Source of the DNA: Bacillota bacterium
GTDB lineage: Bacteria; Bacillota; Clostridia; Acetivibrionales; DTU013
Length of the DNA stretch: 64,000 nucleotides
Assembly (NCBI GenBank): GCA_023412915.1
Contig: JAEZRE010000005.1
Location: 79,850 to 143,849, forward strand
Reading direction: 5' to 3'
Shown: positions 42,825 to 51,700 of the stretch, in pieces
Layout: each line of letters begins with the position of its first letter
Position numbering within the stretch: the stretch's first letter is position 1
Made by a program: the position numbers and the translations under genes
The notes under the pieces: model-generated
What the model saw: the letters and a program-made list of their open reading frames with translations, nothing else
Database searches by the model: none
What the model was told of the DNA's origin: nothing

Positions 42825-44278
42825 GCGTTACAAGCTTTCTGTCCGAAGCCCAGAGGTGGACGGAGCAGGATGAAAATATACGCTGTATGGTTCTGGTAGG
42901 TTCGCAGGCCAGAGGTACGGCAAGGGCAGATTCGGATGTCGATCTTGTCGTAATGGCGGAAGATCCCCGGGTATTTATCAGGGATCATTCATTTGCGGGC
43001 AGGTTCGGCAGTATAGATAAGATGGAAACAGAGGATTGGGGCAAGGTCACTTCCGTAAGGGTATTCTATAAAGACGGGCTGGAAGTGGAGTTCTGCTTCA
43101 CGGATCCTTCCTGGTGTTCAGTACCGCTCGACGCAGGCACGCTTGAGGTATTGAGGGACGGTTACAGGATCATGACCGACAAGGAGAATTATTTTTCACT
43201 TATCGATATCGATAGCGATGGCAACGCCGCGGGAAAAAACGGAGGAACGCCGGAGCTTGCGAACCAGACGGAGAAATCGGCGGAAAGCGATCCGGAGCCG
43301 GCGAACCAGGCGGAGAAACAGGCGGAAGGCGATCCGGAGCCGAAAGGCCGCAAGAATACCGGCCGTAGAAAGATCCCCGGGGACACGGCGCCACGCAAGA
43401 CTGGCGGCCGCGGAAAGATCGCTTACAGAAGTGAAAAAGAAATGCTGGAACTGATCCTCGATACGGCCAGGAACGATGAACGCATACGGGCTGTCGTGAT
43501 GAACGGTTCACGAACGAATCCCGACGCGCCAAAGGACCGTTATCAGGATTATGATGTCGTTTACGTGGTCAGCGAATTGAAACCCTTCGTTCAGGACCAC
43601 AGCTGGATAGATATCTTCGGGGAGAGGATCATATTGCAGATGCCGGAGGCAATGGACCTGTTACCTCCGTGCAACGACGGCAGCTTCAACTACCAGATGC
43701 TGTTCGCCGACGGAAACAGGATCGACCTGGTTTTGCTCCCGGTCGACAAAGCAGGCGAACTGCTCGGAAAGGACAGCCTGACAGAAAATCTGCTGGATAA
43801 GGACGGCATACTACCGCCGGCCGGAGAGCCGGACGACAGCAGCTATCACATAAAGCCGCCGACCGATAAGCTTTATTCCGACTGCTGCAATGAGTTCTGG
43901 TGGGTGCTTCAGAACGTCGCAAAGGGCATTTGCCGGGATGAATTGCCTTATGCCATGAGAATGTCGGAATATGCCAGAGACATGCTGGATCAGATGCTTT
44001 GCTGGCATATAGGCGGCATGAACGGCTTTAAGGTGTCGGCAGGCAAATGCGGCAGGTATTTTAAAAGATATCTGTCCGAACTCCAATACAAAATGTATGC
44101 CGATACTTATTCCAATGCTGAATACGACAAGCTGTGGAAAGCTGTTTTCACCATGTGCGGGCTATTCAGGGAAACGGCAAAGGCTGTGGCGGAACGTTCA
44201 GGTTTTGTTTATAACGAACAGGAGGACCGCGGTATGTCGGCGTATTTGAAAGAAATGAAGGGCCATAAACGAAGATAG
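42821..44278 (+). CDS. Two-domain nucleotidyltransferase: MNT-like plus aminoglycoside 6-adenylyltransferase-like
   Basis: A 485-residue fusion. Residues 1-130 are a minimal nucleotidyltransferase with GSQARGTARADSDVDLV (Gly27-Ser28, Asp39 and Asp41). Residues ~145-175 are a repetitive Glu/Pro/Ala linker coded by two 42-bp repeats (43262 and 43304). Residues ~205-485 match aminoglycoside 6-adenylyltransferases (AadS/ANT(6)): VVMNGSRTNPDAPKDRYQDY, DVVYVV, SWIDIFGERI, PCNDGSFNYQMLFADGNRID, and the C-terminal helical part with NEFWWVLQNVAKGI. Relatives of the second part are about 285 residues alone. Both active-site motifs are present. Enzymes of this type add AMP to streptomycin-like drugs; activity here is inference. 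Confidence 0.85.
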   Translation: MSVTSFLSEAQRWTEQDENIRCMVLVGSQARGTARADSDVDLVVMAEDPRVFIRDHSFAGRFGSIDKMETEDWGKVTSVRVFYKDGLEVEFCFTDPSWCSVPLDAGTLEVLRDGYRIMTDKENYFSLIDIDSDGNAAGKNGGTPELANQTEKSAESDPEPANQAEKQAEGDPEPKGRKNTGRRKIPGDTAPRKTGGRGKIAYRSEKEMLELILDTARNDERIRAVVMNGSRTNPDAPKDRYQDYDVVYVVSELKPFVQDHSWIDIFGERIILQMPEAMDLLPPCNDGSFNYQMLFADGNRIDLVLLPVDKAGELLGKDSLTENLLDKDGILPPAGEPDDSSYHIKPPTDKLYSDCCNEFWWVLQNVAKGICRDELPYAMRMSEYARDMLDQMLCWHIGGMNGFKVSAGKCGRYFKRYLSELQYKMYADTYSNAEYDKLWKAVFTMCGLFRETAKAVAERSGFVYNEQEDRGMSAYLKEMKGHKRR

Positions 44279-44337
44279 TATGATTTACTCAAATTTAAGA
44301 AATCGCTTGGACTGAATTAATACAGGAGGGCTAATAT

Positions 44338-44793
44338 ATGATCGATACGAAAAATTTCTCTGAGATGGTGGAGCAATTCCATAAAAAGCTTGAGGTAGTC
44401 CCCGAGGAGCTCACGGGAATAAGGCCTGCCGAGGATAGCTGGTCTCTTAAGGAAATCATAGGGCATTTGATAGACTCAGCATCGAACAACCACCAGAGAT
44501 TCGTCAGGCTGCAATTCGACGATCTGCTCGGTTTCCCGCCATACGAGGCGGAAAGCTGGCTGCGGGTGCAGAATTATAGGAGCATGGACTGGAAAGACCT
44601 TGTGACACTTTGGTATTCCTACAACCGTATATTGTTGGGGATCATCGAGAATATTGACGAAGGCGCGCTGGAAAATGTCTGGGTAAAGGGTGAAGACGCC
44701 CTGCCACTGAATTTCATTGTAAAGGATTATTACAGGCATTTGCAGTGGCATATCGGACATTTCGAAGGCAGGCTCAAGGAAGTAAAGGCTTAA
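44338..44793 (+). CDS. DinB-like protein
   Basis: A 151-residue DinB-superfamily protein: EDSWSLKEIIGHLIDSASNN has the first His, and YYRHLQWHIGHFEGRL the HxxxHxxxH-like site. AGGAGGG precedes the ATG at 44338. Metal-dependent; substrate unknown. Its last codons start a run of 19-bp repeats. Confidence 0.83.
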   Translation: MIDTKNFSEMVEQFHKKLEVVPEELTGIRPAEDSWSLKEIIGHLIDSASNNHQRFVRLQFDDLLGFPPYEAESWLRVQNYRSMDWKDLVTLWYSYNRILLGIIENIDEGALENVWVKGEDALPLNFIVKDYYRHLQWHIGHFEGRLKEVKA

Positions 44794-44860
44794 TGGTGAA
44801 GTACAGGCTTAGTGGAGATGTGCAGGCTTAGTGGTGAAGTACAGGTCTGGGTGAAGTGCA
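44787..44860 (+). repeat. 19-bp tandem repeats at a gene end, plus a short coding remnant
   Basis: Units start at 44787, 44806, 44825 and 44844 (period 19, last one 17 bp), each like GGCTTAGTGGTGAAGTACA. The first includes the last codon and TAA of the DinB-like gene. Directly after, 44856-44969 has a 37-codon frame (GISREFTGTTRFFPEDEGKK near its end) that may be the tail of a lost gene. Confidence 0.75.
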
Positions 44861-44976
44861 GGTTAGAAGAGAAGCAGTCGGCATATCGCGGGAGTTCACC
44901 GGCACAACACGGTTTTTCCCGGAAGATGAAGGCAAAAAGCTGTTGGTAGTATTCAAGACAGGATTGTGAGGTTGGG

Positions 44977-45603
44977 ATGATTCGATTTTACATAACGAGA
45001 CATGGCGAAACACTTTGGAATACGCAAAAGAGGATGCAGGGGCACAGGGATTCACCATTGACGGAGCTTGGCATAAGCCAGGCGGAATCGCTTGCAGAGG
45101 CTTTGAAGGGCATTGAATTCGATGCGGCCTATTCGAGCTCGAGCAGGCGGGCGCTGCAGACTGCGCGCATAATTATAGGGGACAGGGATGTTCCGGTAAT
45201 ACCGATGGACGGCCTTATGGAAATAAATCTCGGCATATGGGAAGGCATGCTATATTCAGAAGCAGAGAGTCTTTACCCCGAGGAATTCAATAATTTCTGG
45301 GAGCACCCGGACAGATACAGGACGGTCGGAGGCGAAAGCTTTGAGGCTTTGCTCGACCGTGTCGGCAGAACCATGGAGACCCTGGCAAGAAGGCATAGAG
45401 AGGGAAATCTGCTGGTGGTCACACATGCGGTTACACTGAAAGCGATTATGACCTACATAGAAAAAAAGGAAATAAAGGACCTTTGGACCGGCGCATATAT
45501 TAAGCAGACCTGTTTGAACCTGCTCGAGCATGAGGCTGGTGAATGGAATCCCGTGATTTGGGGGGACATTTCGCATTTCGAGGAGCAGCCGGCGTCGGGT
45601 TAA
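44977..45603 (+). CDS. Histidine phosphatase family protein
   Basis: A 208-residue phosphatase of the phosphoglycerate mutase-like superfamily: FYITRHGETLWNTQKRMQG with the phospho-accepting His9, SSSRRALQTARII (Arg), GIWEGMLYSEAE (acid) and LLVVTHAVTLKAIM (second His). Close to CobC/GpmB-type enzymes; the substrate is not predictable. The ATG is preceded by GTGAGG. Confidence 0.9.
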   Translation: MIRFYITRHGETLWNTQKRMQGHRDSPLTELGISQAESLAEALKGIEFDAAYSSSSRRALQTARIIIGDRDVPVIPMDGLMEINLGIWEGMLYSEAESLYPEEFNNFWEHPDRYRTVGGESFEALLDRVGRTMETLARRHREGNLLVVTHAVTLKAIMTYIEKKEIKDLWTGAYIKQTCLNLLEHEAGEWNPVIWGDISHFEEQPASG

Positions 45604-45643
45604 GCCTGCTTTGCCCCTGTTAATATTTCTAAGGAGGTTTACC

Positions 45644-46129
45644 GTGAATAGCAGCATCAATAAATCTGTAAAAATACATTTCGATTTAAGCTTTGAAATG
45701 CTGGAAAAAATGATTTCCAAGTGTCCGGACGAGCTTTGGGATAAAAAACTTTCGGGGTTCGTTTTCTGGCAGCAGATATTGCATGCCCTGACAGGGGTCG
45801 AATACTGGATGAGACAGGCTGGGGAAGAGTTCGTCGAACCGTTTGCAGAGAGGAAGCTGTACCCGGAGCTCGAGAATGATCCTGAAGGCAATATCACCAA
45901 GGCTGAACTGACAGAGTACAAAAACAAGGTCAAAGTGGTTTGCAGCCGCTATTTCGAAGGCAGGAACGATGAGTGGCTGGGTGAGCCGAGCGCGATTTGC
46001 GGCACGATCAACAACATCGATATAGTATTCATGCTGACAAGGCATGTTCAATATCACGTCGGTCATTGCGACAGTATCCTCAGGGACAGGAACTACGAGG
46101 CTGTCGAATGGGTGGATTACTTCGGATGA
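45644..46129 (+). CDS. DinB-like protein
   Basis: A 161-residue protein: FWQQILHALTGVEYWM holds the first His region and IVFMLTRHVQYHVGHCDSIL the C-terminal site. It is similar in plan to the gene at 40548. The start is GTG at 45644, six nt after AAGGAGG. Function unknown. It is followed by an AraC-type regulator gene 40 bp on. Confidence 0.78.
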   Translation: MNSSINKSVKIHFDLSFEMLEKMISKCPDELWDKKLSGFVFWQQILHALTGVEYWMRQAGEEFVEPFAERKLYPELENDPEGNITKAELTEYKNKVKVVCSRYFEGRNDEWLGEPSAICGTINNIDIVFMLTRHVQYHVGHCDSILRDRNYEAVEWVDYFG

Positions 46130-46169
46130 CCTGACGGAACGGCGCGTCCGCAAGGCAATTGGAGCTTTT

Positions 46170-47072
46170 ATGATCAACGGCTACCAAAAGAGAATAGAAA
46201 AAGTTAAAGCCTACATAGAAGAAAATCTACATGATAAACTGGATCTCGAAAAGCTTGCAGAGATATCGAACTTCTCCAAGTATCATTTTTCACGCATTTT
46301 TGCTGCCATGACGGGCGCAACTCCTATTGAATTCGTAACGGGCAGACGGCTCGAAAGATCTGTGGGATACCTGAAGGACACTGATAAAACCATCCTTGAA
46401 ATAGCCAGCTTATGCGGTTTTGACACGTTATCCAGCTTTAATGCGGCGTTCAGGAGATACTTCAGGAAAACGCCAAGCGAATTGAGGAAGGAATTGAGCA
46501 ATAATCCGTCAGCTTTCAGCAATAATGAAGAGGAAAGATCCACTCCTTCTTATTATGATGTCAGTAAGAATTATTTTTTAAGGAGGATATGGGATATGAA
46601 TATAACATTGGAAGAACTGCCCGATATGGAAGTGGCATATGTCCGAAAGGTCGGGAGCTATCTCGATTCGAGGGAGGCCTGGGACAAGCTTTTGAAATGG
46701 TCCTACGAGAACTGGGTAGACCCAAGCAACAGCAGCTATATAGGTATCTCTCTCGACAATCCGGCGGAAGTGCCAGAAGACGAGTGCAGGTTCGATGCCT
46801 GCGTAACTGTTCCGGAAGGCTTCAATAAGAAGGAGGATCCCTATGTAAGCTTCAGAACCCTCAAGGGTGGGCTGTATGCGCTTTACAGGTTCCACGACAC
46901 TGTCGACAAGCTTGCGATCACATATAGCTCCATATTCGGGCAATGGCTTCCGAACAGCGAATATGATCTGGACGACAGGGACTGCCTCGAGTTTTGCCTG
47001 AACGACCCTATGAAGGACCCGGAAGGTAAAGGGATAGTGAATCTGTATGTACCGATAAGAAAGAGGTCATGA
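46170..47072 (+). CDS. AraC family regulator with GyrI-like ligand domain
   Basis: A 300-residue protein. Residues ~5-105 are the AraC DNA-binding domain with two helix-turn-helix units (LDLEKLAEISNFSKYHFSRI and ILEIASLCGFDTLSSFNAAF, then FRRYFRKTPSELRKE). Residues ~145-300 match a GyrI-like small-molecule-binding domain (LPDMEVAYVRKVGSYLD, EDECRFDACVTVPEGF, LYALYRFHDTVDKL). Such regulators sense drugs or other ligands. The ATG at 46170 has TTGGAG upstream. The stop overlaps the following GNAT start (ATGA). Confidence 0.9.
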   Translation: MINGYQKRIEKVKAYIEENLHDKLDLEKLAEISNFSKYHFSRIFAAMTGATPIEFVTGRRLERSVGYLKDTDKTILEIASLCGFDTLSSFNAAFRRYFRKTPSELRKELSNNPSAFSNNEEERSTPSYYDVSKNYFLRRIWDMNITLEELPDMEVAYVRKVGSYLDSREAWDKLLKWSYENWVDPSNSSYIGISLDNPAEVPEDECRFDACVTVPEGFNKKEDPYVSFRTLKGGLYALYRFHDTVDKLAITYSSIFGQWLPNSEYDLDDRDCLEFCLNDPMKDPEGKGIVNLYVPIRKRS

Positions 47073-47536
47073 CAGTGGAGATAGTTTACACCGACAGTGA
47101 AAATGCGGACTTCGTGAAGCTGACCAAAATGCTGGACGAGGACCTTAACGAGAGATACGGGGAGCTTCAAAAGCAATATGAGGTCCATAACAGGATCGAT
47201 CACATAAAGAATGTCATCTTGCTTTACATCGACGGACGCCCTGCGGCCTGCGGGGCATTAAAACGCTATGATCCGAAGTCGGCCGAACTTAAGCGTATTT
47301 TTGTAGCAAAGGAATACAGAGGGCAGGGCTTATCGAAAACATTAGTTGCCAAGCTCGAGGAGTCAGCAGTTAAGGAAGGCTTCGGGTATGTCGTACTGGA
47401 AACCGGGGTGCGGCAGAATGAGGCGATTGGTCTTTATAAGAAATGTGGTTACGAAATAATACCGAATTATGGGGTCTATATCGGAAACAGCAACAGTGTC
47501 TGTATGAGGAAAAGCCTGGTGCTAAACCGTGAATAG
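47069..47536 (+). CDS. GNAT family N-acetyltransferase
   Basis: A 155-residue acetyltransferase: LKRIFVAKEYRGQGLSKTLV (acetyl-CoA loop) and ETGVRQNEAIGLYKKCGYEI. It starts at the ATGA overlap with the AraC gene, so the regulator may control it. Substrate unknown. Confidence 0.88.
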   Translation: MTVEIVYTDSENADFVKLTKMLDEDLNERYGELQKQYEVHNRIDHIKNVILLYIDGRPAACGALKRYDPKSAELKRIFVAKEYRGQGLSKTLVAKLEESAVKEGFGYVVLETGVRQNEAIGLYKKCGYEIIPNYGVYIGNSNSVCMRKSLVLNRE

Positions 47537-47667
47537 TGCTGTGTGCAGTCATTGAATTGTGCAGTATGTAGCACCTTGAAGGGTATCGTGCATGGCACTG
47601 TTATTAGTGACCCGAAATGCTTGCTGCCAGCGGGTTTAAAACCTTCTCGGACGAGCTTCGGAAAACC

Positions 47668-47696
47668 TTGACAACCGAACGTATGTTTGGTATCAT
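47668..47696 (+). promoter_or_regulatory. Promoter with LexA-like box before the DUF3795 gene
   Basis: A consensus TTGACA (47668-47673), a 17-bp spacer and TATCAT (47691-47696). The spacer contains CGAACGTATGTTTG (47676-47689), an SOS box of the GAAC-N4-GTTT type, so a bound LexA would block the promoter. Same plan as 33393-33421. Confidence 0.68.
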
Positions 47697-47741
47697 ATAC
47701 CCATAAATTGTATAAAACGCTCGGTTTAGGGGGAGACAGTG

Positions 47742-48119
47742 ATGGACAGGCAAAAAGGAATAGCGTTTTGCGGGCTTGCATGCGCTTTGTGCATAGAAAA
47801 CAAAACCTGTGCAGGATGCCGTAACGAAGGCTGTAAGGACAAGGACTGGTGCAAGAATTTCAAATGCTTCAAGACCAAAGGCATAAGAGGCTGCTGGGAA
47901 TGCAGCGAGTTCCCCTGCACCGGCGGCATGTTGGATAATAAAAGAATACGGGCTTTTTCGGCTTTCGTTAAAAAATATGGCGAGGAATACCTTCTCGATT
48001 GTCTAGCTAAAAATGAAAAGGCTGGCGTAGTATATCACAATACGGGTGAACTGACGGGTGATTATGATATCCCCGAGACAGAAGAAGGCATATTTCAGAT
48101 GATACTCGACGGTAAATAG
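47742..48119 (+). CDS. DUF3795 family cysteine-rich protein
   Basis: A 125-residue protein of the DUF3795 type: IAFCGLACALCIENKTCAGC at the start, then CKDKDWCKNFKCFKTKGIRG and CWECSEFPC. With about ten cysteines in the first 65 residues it probably binds zinc or an Fe-S cluster. Function unknown. The ATG at 47742 fits GGGGGAGA better than the adjoining GTG at 47739. The promoter at 47668 suggests DNA-damage control. Confidence 0.83.
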   Translation: MDRQKGIAFCGLACALCIENKTCAGCRNEGCKDKDWCKNFKCFKTKGIRGCWECSEFPCTGGMLDNKRIRAFSAFVKKYGEEYLLDCLAKNEKAGVVYHNTGELTGDYDIPETEEGIFQMILDGK

Positions 48120-48230
48120 GATAAGGTTTCGTCGTGACAAAATCGCATCCTGTCCGGATGAGCGCGTCTTGGGGGCGGGACGCGTTTGAACCATCTCGGT
48201 GCAATAGTAATAAATTTGCAGGTGAAGAAA

Positions 48231-48680
48231 ATGGTTAAAAGGGCTTTGTTCGAAGATCTCGAAGACATACTGGCGCTGCAGAGGCTCGCATACCAAAGCG
48301 AAGCCCAGATATGCAACGATTTCAACATACCTCCGCTGACCCAGACGATCGAAGGCATGCGTGACGATTTCCGGAATCAGGTAATACTGAAGGCTGTTTT
48401 GGACGAAAGGATAATCGGATCGGTAAGGGCATTCGAAAGGGACGGAACCTGCTTTATTGGCCGTGTTATCGTACACCCGGAATATCAGAACAGGGGAATC
48501 GGCAGAAAGCTCATGCTATCCATCGAGGAGACCTTTCCACAGTGTAAGAAGCTTTCGCTGTTTACCGGAAAAAACAGCGTAAAAAATTTGTATTTCTATG
48601 AAAGCCTCGGTTACAAGCAGGTCAGGGAGGAGTATATACACGATACCCTGACTTTCGTCTATCTGGAAAAAGTTAAATGA
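48231..48680 (+). CDS. GNAT family N-acetyltransferase
   Basis: A 149-residue acetyltransferase: VIVHPEYQNRGIGRKLMLSI is the acetyl-CoA loop and NLYFYESLGYKQVREE the C-terminal motif. The ATG at 48231 has GCAGGTGA upstream. It lies between the probable SOS gene and addB. Substrate unknown. Confidence 0.88.
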   Translation: MVKRALFEDLEDILALQRLAYQSEAQICNDFNIPPLTQTIEGMRDDFRNQVILKAVLDERIIGSVRAFERDGTCFIGRVIVHPEYQNRGIGRKLMLSIEETFPQCKKLSLFTGKNSVKNLYFYESLGYKQVREEYIHDTLTFVYLEKVK

Positions 48681-48744
48681 AAAAATAAAATCGAATATGG
48701 TACAATTGTTTTATGCAGCATAACCTAACCCTTTGGAGGCGTCT

Positions 48745-51700
48745 ATGGGGCTCAGAATTGTATATGGCCGGGCTGGAAGCGGTAAATCGGCCTTCTGCCT
48801 TCATGAAATAAAAAAACGGAGCGGTGCTGAACATCCGTTGGTTTTGATCGTACCGGAGCAATTTTCCCTGCAGGCTGAAAAAAGCCTCGCGAAAACGACA
48901 GGTTCGTCCGGCATATTCAGCGCGGAGGTCCTTAGCTTCAGGAGACTGGCCTTTCGCGTCTTCGGAGAGGTCGGCGGTATTTCGCGCAAACATCTGAATG
49001 CATCGGGAAAAAGCATGCTGCTGTTCAGAATTCTCGACAGGCTGTCAGGCGACCTGAAGGTGTTTTCGAGAGCCGCCCTCAGAAAGGGCTTTACAGAATC
49101 ATTATCCGATGCGATCACGGAATTCAAACGATACGATATCCCGCCCGAACAGCTGTATGAGGCGGCGGAAATGCAGACTGTCAGCCTTCCGCTGAGGGAC
49201 AAGCTCAGCGATCTGGCGCTGGTCTATTCAGAATTTGAGAAGCAGCTGCACCAAAACTACCTGGATGCGGAAGACGACCTTGTCGAGCTGTATAAAAAGC
49301 TGGACGAATCCAGACAGTTCGACGGTGCGGAAATATGGATAGATGAATTTTCGGGTTTTACACCTCAGGAATATAAAGTAATAGCCAAACTGCTGCAAAA
49401 GGCTGAAAGAGTTACGGTATGCCTGTGCACGGACAGTGTCTCCAACGGCGCCGGGAGTCTTTCGGGAGGGTACGGCAGCGGAGCTTCGATGGTATTCGAG
49501 CCTGTCAGGAATACTGCGATGAAGCTTGTCCGAATGGCTGAAAAAGCAGGCGTCATTGTCGAAAAGCCCGTGAAGCTTAACGGGGATAACGGAGTATTGC
49601 CCCGTTTTGCCGTCTCGGAGGAGCTTGGCCATCTCGAAAGGGATTTCTACAATTATCCTTATAAAAAGTATTTAAAATGCGCCGGAGATGTTTTAATATC
49701 GGCTTCAGCCAATCCATACTCGGAGGTTGAAGACTGCGCGCGCGATATCATAAGGCTCTGCAGGGAACAAGGTTTCCGTTACAGGGATTTAGCGGTCACC
49801 ATGAGGAATCCCGACAGTTACTCGGGGACCGTCAAAAGCATATTTACGAGGTATGGTATACCTTTCTTTCTCGATGGAAAAAGGAACATAGACGGTCATC
49901 CTCTTATTGTTTTCATACGTTCCGCACTGGAGGTCATAACGACGAATTGGTCCTATGAGGCGGTTTTTAGATATGCGCGGACAGGACTAACCGGAGTGGG
50001 GAGAGATGAACTGGACCTCCTGGAAAATTACGTGCTGGCAAACGGGATAAGGGGAAATACCTGGACCCGGGAAGAAGACTGGGATCGTCCGACAGTGCTG
50101 AAGGGTGTCGGCACGGAACCCGACCCGCGCGAGACGGAATACCTTGCGAGGATCAATGCGGCAAGGCGCCGTGTGTCAGCTCCGATCGAGTCTTTCCGTG
50201 CAAAGACCAAAGGCCGTACCGGGGCAGTCGATTATTGCACAGCGCTGTATGAGCTTCTATGCGAAACGGGCGCCGACAAGCGAATGGACGGGCTGTCGAA
50301 GCAGATCGCGGCGGCCGGCAGGCTGGACCGTGCAGATGAGTACCGACAGGTCTGGAATATCGTCATGGAAGTATTTTCGCAGGTGGTAGAAGTGCTTGGA
50401 GAAGAAAAGCTTGGGGTGGAACGCTTCTCAGAAGTACTTGCCGCAGGCTTTGAAGGGCACAAGATGGGGCTGATCCCGCCGGCGCTCGACCAGGTATTGG
50501 TCGGCAGTATCGAGCGGGCCAGAAGTCATGATATCAAAGCTTTATATATATTGGGGGTAAACGAGGGAGTATTGCCCGGAACAAAAACGGATCAGGGGCT
50601 GCTTTCGGATATGGATCGCGACAGCCTTGGGCAGGCGGGTCTCGAACTTGCCGGAAACACGGCAAAGAGGTCTCTCGAAGAGAGGTTCATGGTATATATG
50701 GCTCTTGCGACACCGTCAGCTTACCTTTGGCTGGGCTATCCTACGGCTGACCGGGAGGGCAAGGCCCTGAGACCTTCCCGTGTCATTTCGGAAGTAAAAA
50801 GGATACTGCCCGGCGTTTTGGTGAAGAGCACAATAACTTCCGACGGTAAGGGCGGGCTCTCAATTCCCGCGGCACAGGAACCTGCGTTTGACGAACTTGT
50901 CGTGCAGCTTCGCAGGTATTCTGACGGCGAACAGGTAAATGACGGTTGGAGGGACGTACATCAATGGTTTGCAAATAACGTGGAGTGGAAGGATAAATGC
51001 CTTAACATATTGAACGGCCTTAATTACTCCAACCAGGCAAAGCAGCTCACAGACGGCAGAGCTGTGGGTTTGTACGGTAGGCCTGTATTTACGAGTATTT
51101 CCCGGATGGAAGCGTATGCGGCGTGCCCGTTTTCTTATTACGTTAAATACGGACTTAAAGCCGGGGAACGCAGAATATACGGTTTTGAACCCGTCGATGC
51201 CGGCACTTTCATGCATAATATGATAGATGAATTTTCAAGGACGCTTGTGAAAAAAGGGGTCAGCTGGCGACAGCTGGATAAGAAATGGTGCGGCGAGCAG
51301 ATCGGCGTCCTTGTGGACGAATGGCTCTCGGCCAATACGGGCAGTATACTCGCCAGCAGCAGGAAATACCGGTATCTTTCCGAAAAATTAAAGAGGACTG
51401 TGACCAAAGCTGTCACCCTTATCAGCAGCCATATCAGTTCGGGAGGTTTCGAACCCTCGGGCTATGAAGTCGAATTCGGAGACCGTGGAAGGTATCCTTC
51501 GATCTCGATCGAACTGCCGTCCGGGGAATGCATAAAAATGACGGGCAGGATCGACAGGATAGACTCGATGGAGAGTGAAGAAGGAACCTATCTCAGGGTA
51601 ATCGATTATAAATCCGGCAATAAGGCATTGAAACTGGGAGACGTATACTATGGCCTTCAGCTCCAGCTTATCACTTATCTGGACGCCGTGATCGAAAGCG

